This document shows positions 32,965 to 41,822 of a DNA stretch of 43,153 nt, in pieces. The translations under genes were made by a program, and so were the position numbers. Position 1 is the stretch's first letter, and each line of letters begins with the position of its first letter. The notes under the pieces were generated by a model, which saw only the letters and a list, made by a program, of their open reading frames with translations, was not told where the DNA came from and did no database searches. Origin of the DNA: Sulfitobacter sp. HI0040 (GTDB lineage: Bacteria; Pseudomonadota; Alphaproteobacteria; Rhodobacterales; Rhodobacteraceae); the NCBI RefSeq assembly GCF_001634885.1, contig NZ_LWEX01000057.1:1-43153 (forward strand), written 5' to 3'.

Positions 32965-35517
32965 ATGCGCGATGCCGCCCCCCAGACCATTCACCTTTCG
33001 GATTATGCCCCCTTCGGGTATCTGGTCGACAGTGTCGAACTCGACTTTGCGCTCGATCCTCACAAGACCCGGGTCAAGAGCCGGATCGCTTTCCGGCCCA
33101 ATCCGGCGGCGCAGGACCGCAGGTTTTTCCTGCATGGCGAAGGGCTCACCCTGATCGCGGCGCGCATCGACGGCAAGGAAGTGACCCCCAGCGTGACGGA
33201 GCAGGGGCTGACCTGCCAAGTGCCGGATGCGCCCTTCCTCTGGGAAGCGGAAGTGGAGATTGATCCGGCAGGCAACACCGCGCTCGAAGGGCTCTACATG
33301 TCGAACGGCATGTATTGCACCCAATGCGAGGCGGAAGGTTTCCGCAAGATCACCTACTACCCCGACCGCCCGGATGTTATGGCCGTCTTCACCGTTAAGA
33401 TCGACGGCCCCCACCCCGTGCTGCTGAGCAACGGCAATCCGGTGGCCCAATCGCATCATCATGCCGAGTGGCACGATCCCTGGCCCAAGCCCGCCTATCT
33501 TTTCGCGCTGGTCGCGGGGGATCTGGTCGCCCATGCGGATCAGTTCACCACCGCCTCGGGCAAACAGGTCGCGCTGAACCTCTATGTCCGCCCCGGGGAT
33601 GAGGGAAAATGCGCTTTCGGAATGGAGGCGCTGAAGGCGTCGATGCGCTGGGACGAAGAGGTTTACGGCCGTGAATACGATCTCGATCTCTTCAACATCG
33701 TGGCGGTCGACGATTTCAACATGGGCGCGATGGAGAACAAGGGGCTGAACATCTTCAACTCCTCCGCCGTGCTGGCCAGCCCCGAAACCTCGACCGACAT
33801 GAACTTCGAGCGGATCGAAGCCATCATCGCACATGAATATTTCCACAACTGGACCGGCAACCGCATCACTTGCCGCGACTGGTTCCAGCTGTGCCTCAAG
33901 GAAGGTCTGACCGTCTTCCGCGACAGCCAGTTCACGTCCGACCTGCGCTCCGCCGCCGTGAAGCGTATCCGCGACGTGATTGATCTGCGCGGGCGCCAGT
34001 TCGCCGAGGATCAGGGCCCCCTCGCCCATCCCGTCCGGCCAGAGAGCTTTCAGGAGATCAACAACTTCTATACCGCCACGGTCTACGAAAAGGGCGCCGA
34101 GGTGATCGGCATGCTCAAGCGGCTGGTGGGGGATAAGGCCTATTACAAGGCGGTCGGTCTTTATTTCGACCGGCACGACGGGCAGGCCTGCACGATCGAA
34201 GACTGGCTGACGGTGTTCGGGGATGCGACCGGGCGCGACCTTTCGCAGTTCAAGCGCTGGTACTCCCAGGCCGGCACGCCCCGACTTTCGGTAGAGGAAA
34301 GCTGGGAGGGCGGCGTTTTCACCCTGACCTTCGCGCAAAAGACCCCACCGTCGGAGGCAACGCCGAGCCCGGAGCCCCTTGTGCTGCCCATCGCCGTGGG
34401 CCTGCTGTCGCCCACGGGGGAAGAGGTTGTGCCGACGCGTCTGCTGGAGATGACGGAAGCGGAACAAGCCTTTACCTTCGAAGGGCTGGATGAGCGGCCC
34501 ACAGCCTCCATCCTGCGGGGATTTTCCGCCCCCGTGGTGCTGAACCACGATCTGTCGGACGAGGAGCGCGCGCTGCTCTTGGCGCATGATACCGATCCCT
34601 TCAACCGGTGGGAAGCGGGCCGGACCCTCGCCCGGCGGACGCTGACGCGCATGATCAACGAGGCGGCGGCACCCGACGCGGCCTATCTGGACGGTATCCA
34701 CGCGGTGGTGATAAAGGGTGGCTTTGACGCGGCCTATCGCGCGCTGATGCTGGAACTGCCTGCCGCCTCTGAAATGGCGGCGGCCTTGGCCGAGGCGGGC
34801 GATACCCCCAACCCGGCTGCCATCTATGCCGCGAGCGAGGCGCTGCGCGGCGCGCTTTCCGACCGTTTCGCGGATGAGGCGCGCGCAATCTACGACGCGA
34901 ACCAGATCACCGCGCCCTATCGCCCGGATGCCGAACAATCGGGCATGCGCAGCCTTGGCAACGCGATGCTGTCCCTGATCGCCCGGCAGGATGACGGGGC
35001 GCTCGCGCAGGAGCAGTTCCGCAGCGCTGACAACATGACGCAGCAACTGGCGGCGCTCGCCATCCTGCTGCGGCGGGACCACGGCGCAGAGGCGCTCGAA
35101 GCGTTCGAAAACCAGTGGCGGGACGACCGGCTGGTCATGGACAAGTGGTTCGGCCTGCAGGTGATCGAAGCGCATCCCGACGATGCCGCACAGGTCGCCG
35201 AGGCGCTGACCCGCCACCCGGCTTTCGCGTGGAAGAACCCGAACCGCTTCCGTGCCGTCATGGGAAGCCTTGCTGCAAATCACGCGGGCTTTCACCATGC
35301 CAGCGGCGCGGGCTACCGGCTGCTGGCGGACTGGCTGATCAAGCTCGATCCCGTAAACCCGCAGACGACCGCGCGGATGTGCGCCGCCTTCCAGACATGG
35401 CGCCGCTATGACGCCGACCGGCGCAACATGATCCGTGCTGAAGTCGCCCGCATCCTTGCCACGCCCGACCTCAGCCGCGACACGACGGAGATGCTGACCC
35501 GGATCCGGGGTGGCTGA
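32965..35517 (+). CDS. pepN: aminopeptidase N, M1 family
   Basis: The 850-residue zinc aminopeptidase removes N-terminal residues from peptides in the cytoplasm. The substrate motif is GAMENKGLNIFN near residue 253. The zinc motif is HEYFHNWTGN near 290, with the third ligand Glu in CLKEGLTVFRD 18 residues on. The long helical C-terminal domain is of the E. coli PepN type rather than the shorter LTA4-hydrolase type. The ATG at 32965 follows GAGG and gives MRDAAPQTIHLSDY, the usual start; an in-frame ATG at 32923 lacks family sequence. The following gene overlaps its stop by eight bases. It likely completes degradation of peptides, including those entering through importers like the one at 13970-19980. 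Confidence 0.97.
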   Translation: MRDAAPQTIHLSDYAPFGYLVDSVELDFALDPHKTRVKSRIAFRPNPAAQDRRFFLHGEGLTLIAARIDGKEVTPSVTEQGLTCQVPDAPFLWEAEVEIDPAGNTALEGLYMSNGMYCTQCEAEGFRKITYYPDRPDVMAVFTVKIDGPHPVLLSNGNPVAQSHHHAEWHDPWPKPAYLFALVAGDLVAHADQFTTASGKQVALNLYVRPGDEGKCAFGMEALKASMRWDEEVYGREYDLDLFNIVAVDDFNMGAMENKGLNIFNSSAVLASPETSTDMNFERIEAIIAHEYFHNWTGNRITCRDWFQLCLKEGLTVFRDSQFTSDLRSAAVKRIRDVIDLRGRQFAEDQGPLAHPVRPESFQEINNFYTATVYEKGAEVIGMLKRLVGDKAYYKAVGLYFDRHDGQACTIEDWLTVFGDATGRDLSQFKRWYSQAGTPRLSVEESWEGGVFTLTFAQKTPPSEATPSPEPLVLPIAVGLLSPTGEEVVPTRLLEMTEAEQAFTFEGLDERPTASILRGFSAPVVLNHDLSDEERALLLAHDTDPFNRWEAGRTLARRTLTRMINEAAAPDAAYLDGIHAVVIKGGFDAAYRALMLELPAASEMAAALAEAGDTPNPAAIYAASEALRGALSDRFADEARAIYDANQITAPYRPDAEQSGMRSLGNAMLSLIARQDDGALAQEQFRSADNMTQQLAALAILLRRDHGAEALEAFENQWRDDRLVMDKWFGLQVIEAHPDDAAQVAEALTRHPAFAWKNPNRFRAVMGSLAANHAGFHHASGAGYRLLADWLIKLDPVNPQTTARMCAAFQTWRRYDADRRNMIRAEVARILATPDLSRDTTEMLTRIRGG

Positions 35518-35950
35518 AGCCCCGCTGCTGACCTATCGGCGGCAGGCGCGCAACCGCGCGACGGCACTGGCGGTCGCGGGGGTCTGGGCGGCGATGGGTT
35601 TCGCATGGGTCTTCTGGGACGCATCCTCGCTGGTGCTGGCGCTGCCCGCCCTCTTCACGCTACCGGCCTTGTGGGATCTGTGGCGGAATACGCAGAGCAG
35701 CCTCACCCTCACCCGCGAGGCGCTATCCTGGCGCACGGAGACGCGGGAGGTGGAGGTTCCGCTGCGGGACATCGATCGGATGCGGATGGACACGAGGCTT
35801 GACCTCAGCGTGCGGATGACGGTGCGGCTGAAGAACGGTTTGCGGCTACGTATTCCGCCGCAATGCACGCCCCCGCACCGAAAGTTCGAAGACGCGCTTA
35901 CCGACGCCGGGATCACCACGGAGCGGCATCATTTCTCGCTGATGCAATAG
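35510..35950 (+). CDS. small membrane protein of unknown function
   Basis: The 146-residue protein starts with GTG inside the end of pepN (eight-base overlap), so it is probably translationally coupled. Two hydrophobic helices (ALAVAGVWAAMGFAWVFW and LVLALPALFTLPALWDLW) form a hairpin at about residues 19-58. A soluble domain follows with alternating beta-strand character (SLTLTREALSWRTETREVEV, VRMTVRLKNGLRLRIP), reminiscent of bacterial PH-like membrane proteins. That fold guess is unproven and no family is recognised. It ends eight bases before the end of the convergent transglycosylase gene. Confidence 0.72.
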   Translation: MAEAPLLTYRRQARNRATALAVAGVWAAMGFAWVFWDASSLVLALPALFTLPALWDLWRNTQSSLTLTREALSWRTETREVEVPLRDIDRMRMDTRLDLSVRMTVRLKNGLRLRIPPQCTPPHRKFEDALTDAGITTERHHFSLMQ

Positions 35951-35958
35951 GCCCGCCC

Positions 35959-36747
35959 TCAGGGCCGGGCGCGGGGCCGCGTCGCATTGAGCGGCATGCA
36001 GTAACTTTGGCGTTTCAGCCAGTTCGCCATGTCGACCCGTTTGCGGGCATTGCGCATGGGGCCCCAGTCCGCCGCGACGCCGCGCCCGCCCCGACCATAG
36101 ATCACGCCGTCGCGCGGTACCGTCACGGCAAGGATCCGGACCGCACAGCTCAGATTTGCCGCGCCGTTTTTCAGGGCATCGCCGGTGCCTACGTTGCATT
36201 TGTAGCCCCGCGCGGTGGCGGGCAGTATCTGCAGCAGCCCGTACCAGCGCCCCCCGCCCCCGACAGCGGCCGCCTTGTAAGTGCTTTCATGCTTGGCCAG
36301 CGCCGACATGAAACCGACCCAGAAGGCACGGCGGTTGCCGTGGGATTGCATCGGATAGGCCGGGCACCAGAACTCGACATCCGCCGGCACCATGTCCACC
36401 AGCGGGCGGCCATGATTCTTGAGCGCGGCCAGCGCCGCCCGGGTCCAGAGCGCATGGCCGCGTTTGTGCTGCCAGCGGGTTCGCGGGATGTGACCGGGCC
36501 GCGCAGGGGGGCGCAGCGCGCTGATCGCGATGGGCGCCGCCGTGGCGAGTTGCGGTTTTTCCGCCTCTCCCGGAAAGGCCGGTCGGGGTTCCAGCGCCAC
36601 GGGCGCCGGTCCCACAACGGGCGGCGTATCGATCGCCCGCTCAAGGTTCCTGTCGGGGCGAAGCTGCGGTCGCAGCACGCCCTTGGCCTCCGCCAGCACC
36701 TGAACCGGCAACAGCGCCAGCATCCCTGCGATGAATAGGTTTTTCAT
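35959..36747 (-). CDS. lytic transglycosylase-like (SLT domain) periplasmic protein
   Basis: The 262-residue protein has a signal peptide (MKNLFIAGMLALLPVQVLAEA) and a Pro-rich linker to about residue 85. A C-terminal SLT-type domain follows: SALAKHESTYKAAAVGGGG gives the catalytic Glu near 162, and GRWYGLLQILPATARGYKC gives the GLLQI motif. Such enzymes cleave the MurNAc-GlcNAc bond of peptidoglycan, leaving 1,6-anhydro-MurNAc. Four Cys (WCPAYP, YKCN, LSCAV, SYCMPL) could form two disulfides. The ATG at 36747 gives the clean signal peptide; an upstream in-frame ATG at 36789 would spoil it. It is convergent with the pepN unit. Confidence 0.82.
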   Translation of the reverse strand: MKNLFIAGMLALLPVQVLAEAKGVLRPQLRPDRNLERAIDTPPVVGPAPVALEPRPAFPGEAEKPQLATAAPIAISALRPPARPGHIPRTRWQHKRGHALWTRAALAALKNHGRPLVDMVPADVEFWCPAYPMQSHGNRRAFWVGFMSALAKHESTYKAAAVGGGGRWYGLLQILPATARGYKCNVGTGDALKNGAANLSCAVRILAVTVPRDGVIYGRGGRGVAADWGPMRNARKRVDMANWLKRQSYCMPLNATRPRARP

Positions 36748-36961
36748 CGGGGCAATATGCGGCCCGGCCCGCGATGAATGCAAGCTCATGGAATCTCGCG
36801 CATCCGCCGGGCGGCGGAAATGCGCGCGTCTGCCCGCGAGGGGAACGCCCCTGTGAAACCGCGATTACGTCCTGCGGGCGCCATGTTCGCGCCCCAAACC
36901 GAACCTAGCCTGTTGCAAAGGCCGCCCAAAGGCCAGCAGTTGAAGTACAGGTACGTGTCCG
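36748..36961. other. 214-base gap between transglycosylase and unknown gene
   Basis: This is the divergent spacer for the lytic transglycosylase and the 433-residue unknown protein. It shows short GC-rich stems such as AGGGG-AACG-CCCCT near 36838-36850, but no convincing promoter boxes and no gene. AGG at 36950 is the only, weak, ribosome site for the downstream ATG. Confidence 0.4.
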
Positions 36962-38263
36962 ATGTTCCCAAGCCGCCAGATCGCCGATCGTCTGCACCAG
37001 TGTTTCGCCGCGTTCAGAGCGCCGCGGGGCGCCCGACCTGTGCGCGCGGTGGAGCAAGAGGTGCATCCCGTCCTCGCGCAGCAGGCGGTGGCAGCGGTAC
37101 GCGCCGGCGGGGGCAGCATTCTGCAGATCGCCTGCCCCGATCCGACGGCGGAGGACGAAGCCCGTGATCATCATCAGGCCGTGGCGCTGCGCCTCGTGCG
37201 GCAGGAACGCTGGGCCGAGCTCTCCCGGACTATCCGTGCAGCCGACGCCAAGCGCAGCCTGACGCCGGGAGCCATGTCCATCGCCGAACTCATGGCCTAT
37301 GGCGCGCGCGCGGATGTGGTGCTTGCCGCCGAACATGCGTTGATCGACGGTCGGCCTGACCGCAACGCGCCCCTTCTGGCCGGGATCGAGGATCTCGAAC
37401 TTGTGCTCGAAGACAGCCCCGAGGATTACGTCGTCGCCGCCATCGTGGCCCAGGCCCATATGGATCTTGGCTGGGCATGGCGCGGCACCGGCTGGGACGT
37501 GGAGGTCCCCGCCCGCAACCGTGCCGCCTTTGCCGCCCATTTCGAACGGGCCGAGGAAATCCTCGCCCCCTTCGCGGACGAAGCCGCGACCTCCCCCCTG
37601 CTGGCCGCGACGCAATGCGCCCTCTTGGGCGGCAGCGCTACGGACGGGCGCGCCGTGGCCGACCGCTACGAACGGCTCATCGACCTCAACCCCGAAAACC
37701 CGCGCCCCATGCGCGCCATGGGCAACCACCTGCTGCCACGCTGGTACGGCAGCTATGCAGAGCTGGAGCTGGAAGCCCGCCGCACCGCATCACGTACGCA
37801 GGCGGTCTGGGGTGCCGGGGGCTATACATGGGTGCAGTTCGACGCCATCTCCTGCGATGACGAAGCCTGCGCGCGGCTCGATCTGCCGTTCTTTGTCGAA
37901 GGGTTGCACGACATCCTGAACCGCCGCCCCGATCCCTATACCACCAACCTGCTGGCCGCCTATTGCGCCAACAGCATCGGTCAGGCCTTTTCCGGCAACG
38001 ATCATGCAGACCATGTACGCGCCCAGATCGCCGATTGCGCGGGCTGGATCGTGCGCGAGCATCTGACGGAACTGCATCCGATGATCTGGGCCCACGCCGC
38101 GCGCGGATTCGACAACAACCTGCGGGTCCAGTGCCCGACGCGCTTTGCCGCCTCGGGCCGGGATGACGCCATGCGCATCATCACCTCGCTCTTCCAGGGC
38201 GAAATCGCGGCGGGCAAACGCGTCGTCTTCACCGAAACCGGGCCGGAAACCCGCGCCGCCTGA
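36962..38263 (+). CDS. unknown 433-residue protein, probably helical-repeat
   Basis: I do not recognise the family. The protein is rich in Ala and Arg, predicted all-helical, with TPR-like features in [42 protein letters not shown] near residue 240. It has no signal peptide or membrane segment. Conserved-looking landmarks are [24 protein letters not shown] near 280 and [15 protein letters not shown] near 330. The C-terminal third has several Trp and Cys. It lies 79 bases before gatB in the same direction. Rhodobacterales may carry it as a conserved hypothetical, but I cannot confirm that. The start at 36962 has no strong ribosome site, so a later start is possible. Confidence 0.7.
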   Translation: MFPSRQIADRLHQCFAAFRAPRGARPVRAVEQEVHPVLAQQAVAAVRAGGGSILQIACPDPTAEDEARDHHQAVALRLVRQERWAELSRTIRAADAKRSLTPGAMSIAELMAYGARADVVLAAEHALIDGRPDRNAPLLAGIEDLELVLEDSPEDYVVAAIVAQAHMDLGWAWRGTGWDVEVPARNRAAFAAHFERAEEILAPFADEAATSPLLAATQCALLGGSATDGRAVADRYERLIDLNPENPRPMRAMGNHLLPRWYGSYAELELEARRTASRTQAVWGAGGYTWVQFDAISCDDEACARLDLPFFVEGLHDILNRRPDPYTTNLLAAYCANSIGQAFSGNDHADHVRAQIADCAGWIVREHLTELHPMIWAHAARGFDNNLRVQCPTRFAASGRDDAMRIITSLFQGEIAAGKRVVFTETGPETRAA

Positions 38264-38342
38264 TCGGGCCACGCCGCCGCCCCTTGCAGCACTCGGCCCC
38301 CTGTCCTATGACCTCCAGCGATCCCTGACGCACGAGGTTCCC

Positions 38343-39932
38343 ATGCTCGACCTGACATATGACACGCCCAAGGCGCGCACCATCGCGGGTGCCAAGCACG
38401 ACTGGGAACTGGTCATCGGCATGGAGGTCCATGCCCAGATATCTTCGCAGGCAAAGCTCTTTTCCGGTGCTTCCACGAAATTCGGCGCAGAGCCCAATTC
38501 CAATGTGGCCTTCGTGGATGCCGCGATGCCGGGGATGCTGCCGGTGATCAACGAATTCTGTGTCGAACAGGCGGTGCGCACCGGGCTGGGTCTCAAGGCC
38601 AAGATCAACCTGAAGTCCGCCTTCGACCGGAAGAACTACTTCTATCCCGACCTGCCGCAGGGCTACCAGATTAGCCAGCTTTACGAACCCATCGTGGGCG
38701 AAGGCGAAGTGCTGGTCGAAATGGGCGACGGCACGGCACGTCTGGTGCGGGTGGAACGCATCCACATCGAACAGGACGCCGGTAAATCCATCCACGACAT
38801 GGACCCCAACATGTCATTCGTGGATCTCAACCGAACCGGCGTGGCGCTGATGGAAATCGTCAGCCGCCCGGACATTCGCGGCCCCGAAGAAGCCGCCGCC
38901 TATCTGGGCAAGCTGCGCCAGATCCTGCGTTATCTGGGCACCTGTAACGGCGACATGCAGTCAGGCGCCATGCGGGCCGATGTGAACGTGTCGATCTGCC
39001 GCCCGGGCGCCTATGAGAAATATCAGGAAACGCAGGACTTTTCGCATCTCGGCACACGGTGCGAGATCAAGAACATGAACTCCATGCGGTTCATACAGCA
39101 AGCCATCGAAGTCGAGGCGAAGCGCCAGATCGCCATCGTCGAGGCAGGCGGCGAAGTGGTGCAGGAAACGCGGCTCTTCGATCCGGACAAGCAGGAAACC
39201 CGTTCCATGCGGTCGAAGGAAGAGGCGCATGACTACCGCTACTTCCCCGACCCCGACCTGTTGCCGTTAGAGATCGAACAGGGATGGGTGGATGACATCG
39301 CCGCCAACCTGCCCGAATTGCCCGACGCGAAAAAGGCGCGCTTCATCGCCGATTTCGGCCTGTCGGACTATGACGCATCCGTGCTGACGGCCGAAGTTGC
39401 TTCGGCAGACTATTTTAAGAATGTGCTGTCGGCGATTGACCAATCCGGTGAGGTATTGGTCAAGACAGCAGAACGAATGGATACTGACAATCCCCTTCCG
39501 AAATTACCAATGGTCGAAGCGAAATACGCCGCCAATTGGGTCATTAATGATCTATTTGGACGGCTCAAAAAGGAAGATCATGACATCAGCGAGAGCCCCG
39601 TCAGCCCCGAACAATTAGCTGGAATTCTTCTGTTAATCGCCAAGGGCGACATTTCCGGCAAGATCGGCAAGGACCTGTTCGAAATCGTCTATACCGAAGG
39701 CGGCGACCCGGCGCAGATCGTCGAGGATCGGGGCATGAAGCAGGTGACGGACACGGGCGCCATCGAACAGGCCGTGGATGACATCATCGCCGCCAACCCT
39801 GCGCAGGTCGAAAAGGCCAAGCAGAACCCCAAGCTGGCGGGCTGGTTCGTGGGGCAGGTCATGAAGGCGACCGGTGGCAAAGCGAACCCCAAGGCGGTCA
39901 ATGAAATCGTGGCGGCCAAGCTGAACGGATGA
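38343..39932 (+). CDS. gatB: aspartyl/glutamyl-tRNA amidotransferase subunit B
   Basis: GatB is the kinase and tRNA-binding subunit of GatCAB, which converts Glu-tRNA(Gln), and in some organisms Asp-tRNA(Asn), to the amidated form. The family start is visible in [41 protein letters not shown] near residue 95, DFNRTG-type text as [17 protein letters not shown] near 160, and [11 protein letters not shown] near 212 complete the catalytic domain; the YqeY-like tail domain ends the chain. At 529 residues it is a little long for the family (about 475-505). The extra residues fall near 360-395, inside a markedly AT-richer DNA patch. GAGG precedes the ATG at 38343. gatA and gatC are not adjacent. Confidence 0.95.
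   Translation: MLDLTYDTPKARTIAGAKHDWELVIGMEVHAQISSQAKLFSGASTKFGAEPNSNVAFVDAAMPGMLPVINEFCVEQAVRTGLGLKAKINLKSAFDRKNYFYPDLPQGYQISQLYEPIVGEGEVLVEMGDGTARLVRVERIHIEQDAGKSIHDMDPNMSFVDLNRTGVALMEIVSRPDIRGPEEAAAYLGKLRQILRYLGTCNGDMQSGAMRADVNVSICRPGAYEKYQETQDFSHLGTRCEIKNMNSMRFIQQAIEVEAKRQIAIVEAGGEVVQETRLFDPDKQETRSMRSKEEAHDYRYFPDPDLLPLEIEQGWVDDIAANLPELPDAKKARFIADFGLSDYDASVLTAEVASADYFKNVLSAIDQSGEVLVKTAERMDTDNPLPKLPMVEAKYAANWVINDLFGRLKKEDHDISESPVSPEQLAGILLLIAKGDISGKIGKDLFEIVYTEGGDPAQIVEDRGMKQVTDTGAIEQAVDDIIAANPAQVEKAKQNPKLAGWFVGQVMKATGGKANPKAVNEIVAAKLNG
39421..39660 (+). other. low-GC patch inside gatB
   Basis: Hand counting gives 117 G+C in these 240 bases (about 49%), against 60% in the next 60 bases and visibly higher GC in neighbouring genes. 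Codons usually avoided here (TTA, ATT, ACT, CCA, AAT) cluster in it. The frame stays open. Confidence 0.7.
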
Positions 39933-40168
39933 AGCGGCGGCGCGACAGGCTGTCCATCCATAACGAACGGGTGAAGCTCTTTGCCGGGTTCTTCAACACG
40001 CTGGGCCTCGGCTTTCTGGGGGTGGCCTTGCTGCGCCCGCTGGTCGAAGGCAGGGTGGTGAGCGATCCGTTCCTCGTGGTCTGGATCGCGACGGGGCTGG
40101 CACTTCACGGCGCGGCGCACTATATTCTGAGGTATCTGGAAAGGGAGGTCGGCGATGACGGCCTATGA
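39929..40168 (+). CDS. small two-span membrane protein
   Basis: The 79-residue product has a basic N-tail ([17 protein letters not shown]) and two hydrophobic helices, about 18-36 ([18 protein letters not shown]) and 47-62 ([18 protein letters not shown]). A charged end [13 protein letters not shown] follows. Its ATG shares ATGA with the gatB stop, so translation is coupled. The next small frame begins before this one ends. Family and function are unknown. Confidence 0.7.
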   Translation: MKRRRDRLSIHNERVKLFAGFFNTLGLGFLGVALLRPLVEGRVVSDPFLVVWIATGLALHGAAHYILRYLEREVGDDGL

Positions 40169-40280
40169 AATTTTCGTACCCCTCTTCGCTCTCGGCCTCG
40201 CCGGGGTGGGGGTTCTGCTGGCCCGCCATTCGGCGCACCGGCTTGAACGCGATGCCGCTGACGGATCGCGCAGCGAATGA
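40155..40280 (+). CDS. 41-residue single-span membrane protein
   Basis: An ATG at 40155 opens a 41-codon frame with one transmembrane helix ([20 protein letters not shown], residues 4-23). A basic then acidic tail RHSAHRLERDAADGSRSE follows. AAGGGAGG at 40141-40148 is a near-ideal ribosome site seven bases upstream. It overlaps the previous small membrane gene by 14 bases in another frame, a usual sign of two co-translated partner proteins. It is short enough to be missed by most gene callers. Confidence 0.65.
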   Translation: MTAYEIFVPLFALGLAGVGVLLARHSAHRLERDAADGSRSE

Positions 40281-40326
40281 AGGCTGATTTGCGGGCAGGT
40301 CACCGGATCGCGGAACGCGCCTCCTG

Positions 40327-40806
40327 ATGTCAGCGCCTTTCCGTTCGTCAATGATGCGGGTGCGCCCAGAGTGGATCGATTTCAACGGTCATCTCAACAT
40401 GGCGTATTACAACGTCCTGTTCGATACTTCCGTCGATCAGGCCTATGAGCTTCTGGGCTTCGGACCGGACTATCAAAAGACCGGCTGCACCACATATGTC
40501 GCCGAATTTCATGTCTGCTACGTCCGGGAACTTCATGAAAACGATGAAGTTTTCGTCACGCTCCAAATCCTCGACCATGACGCGAAGCGGTTCCACACCT
40601 ATCAGGAGCTTTACCACGCCGATGGCTGGCTTGCCGCAACCGCCGAAGGGCTGACGCTGCATGTGGACCAGTCCGGCCCCCGCGTCGCCGAGATGCCCCC
40701 GCATATCCGGGCCAACCTTGGCCGGATGGCAGAGGATCACGCAAAGCTGCCACGCCCCGAAAGGGCCGGGCGCAGCATCGGGATCCGCCGTCGCAAGGCG
40801 GGCTGA
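40327..40806 (+). CDS. thioesterase family protein (hotdog fold)
   Basis: The 159-residue protein carries the 4HBT-type hotdog motif WIDFNGHLNMAYYNVLFD at residues 16-33, with Asp and His-x-Asn as in acyl-CoA thioesterases. Further strands are TYVAEFHVCYVRELHENDEVFV and RFHTYQELYHADGWLAATAEGLTLHVD. It resembles, from memory, single-domain thioesterases related to the betainyl-CoA thioesterase part of carnitine-degrading enzymes. No carnitine genes are nearby, so the substrate is open. Start is uncertain: ATG at 40327 or the ATG pair at 40351/40354, with no good ribosome site for either. It follows the two small membrane genes by 46 bases. Confidence 0.82.
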   Translation: MSAPFRSSMMRVRPEWIDFNGHLNMAYYNVLFDTSVDQAYELLGFGPDYQKTGCTTYVAEFHVCYVRELHENDEVFVTLQILDHDAKRFHTYQELYHADGWLAATAEGLTLHVDQSGPRVAEMPPHIRANLGRMAEDHAKLPRPERAGRSIGIRRRKAG

Positions 40807-40878
40807 AGCGCCCGACCAGCATCAGGCCCAAGCCGCACAATCGGGCGCGAATTTTACGTTTCGGTACCGTTCCGGCAG

Positions 40879-40907
40879 TTCCAATCATCGCATCACTCGC
40901 CTATAAA
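40879..40907 (+). promoter_or_regulatory. candidate sigma-70 promoter of the DUF4177 gene
   Basis: TTCCAA (40879-40884) and TATAAA (40902-40907) are separated by 17 bases, the ideal spacing. They lie about 30 bases before the start codon at 40936. The -10 is strong for such GC-rich DNA. Confidence 0.55.
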
Positions 40908-40935
40908 AGCGGGCGTCTGTTGCTGAGGTTACCCC

Positions 40936-41484
40936 ATGCCCCGTTACGAATACAAAGTTGTTCCTGCCCCGAACAAGGGCGTCAAGGCCAAGGGAGTAAA
41001 GGGGGCGGAAGCGCGATTTTCCCATGCCTTGCAAGAGCTTATGAACAGCCTTTCATGTTACGGCTGGGAATATCAGCGCGCCGAGACCTTGCCCAGCATC
41101 GAACGCAGCGGCATCGCTTCGTCCACCACCGAATGGCGCAACGTGCTGATCTTCCGTCGCCTGCGCGAGAATGACGCCGATGCTTTCGCCCCCGAGCTGC
41201 TGCCCTCCCCCCGGGCGATGCCCGCCGACATGATGGAAGACCCGCCTGCGGAACCACGGGCCGAAAAGACCGATGGGGCGGCCGCCTCCACTGACGCCGA
41301 AAAGCCTGGCGGCGACGCCAAAAAGGCAGATGGCGCCGATGGCCACGATCACTCCGCCCCACTCGACGGTCACGACAAACCCGCGGCGGAAGATGAGGAT
41401 CCCGATACCGTTACCGCGCGGTTCAAAGGGGTCGCCGCCTCCCTGAAACCCGACCCCGAGGGCAATTCGAAAAAATCGGATTGA
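40936..41484 (+). CDS. DUF4177 domain protein with acidic tail
   Basis: The 182-residue protein has an N-terminal DUF4177 module: MPRYEYKVVPAP, then FSHALQELMNSLSCYGWEYQRAETLP and TEWRNVLIFRRL (residues 1-78). This is a small alpha/beta unit of unknown function. The remaining 100 residues are disordered and rich in Asp, Ala, Pro, Lys and His (DGADGHDHSAPLDGHDKPAAEDED), which might bind metal weakly or act as a flexible tail. It ends six bases from the convergent bolA stop. A good promoter precedes it, so it is likely monocistronic. Confidence 0.8.
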   Translation: MPRYEYKVVPAPNKGVKAKGVKGAEARFSHALQELMNSLSCYGWEYQRAETLPSIERSGIASSTTEWRNVLIFRRLRENDADAFAPELLPSPRAMPADMMEDPPAEPRAEKTDGAAASTDAEKPGGDAKKADGADGHDHSAPLDGHDKPAAEDEDPDTVTARFKGVAASLKPDPEGNSKKSD

Positions 41485-41490
41485 GCCTGC

Positions 41491-41748
41491 TCAGTCGCCG
41501 AGATCCAGCGCCAGTGCATGGATGCGCCCCATGAGGTCGCGACCCAGCGCATCATGCACGGCCCGGTGACGGGCGATCCGGCTCATCCCCTTGAAGCGCG
41601 CCGACCGGATGCGCACGTTGAAATGGCTCTCCCCGCCCTCGCGATAACCGCCGTGTCCCCGGTGGCTTTCGCTATCGTCCACCACCTGCAATTCGCGCGG
41701 TTCGAACGCTTGCTCCAACCGGTCCGTGATCTCTGCTGTTACTGACAT
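41491..41748 (-). CDS. bolA: BolA family protein
   Basis: The 85-residue protein has the BolA fold: EITDRLEQAFEPRELQVVDDSESHRGH, then SHFNVRIRSARFKGMSRIARHRAVHDAL and IHALAL. The invariant C-terminal His region (RHRAVHDALGRDLMGRIHAL) is present, as are SHRGH ligands typical of BolA1-type members that bind [2Fe-2S] with monothiol glutaredoxins. BolA proteins act in iron homeostasis and stress. It is divergent from the J-domain gene with a 74-base gap and convergent with the DUF4177 gene. Confidence 0.93.
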   Translation of the reverse strand: MSVTAEITDRLEQAFEPRELQVVDDSESHRGHGGYREGGESHFNVRIRSARFKGMSRIARHRAVHDALGRDLMGRIHALALDLGD

Positions 41749-41822
41749 TTTTTTGCCGCCGCCCCTTCAATCTCTGTCCCATCCGTCTAAACTCACCCGC
41801 CTGAGTCGGAAAGGTACCCTGT

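Noticed and set aside
32710-35298. An 862-codon frame antisense to pepN
   Set aside because: pepN has complete M1 motifs and the antisense product shows no domain; it is a GC-driven shadow.
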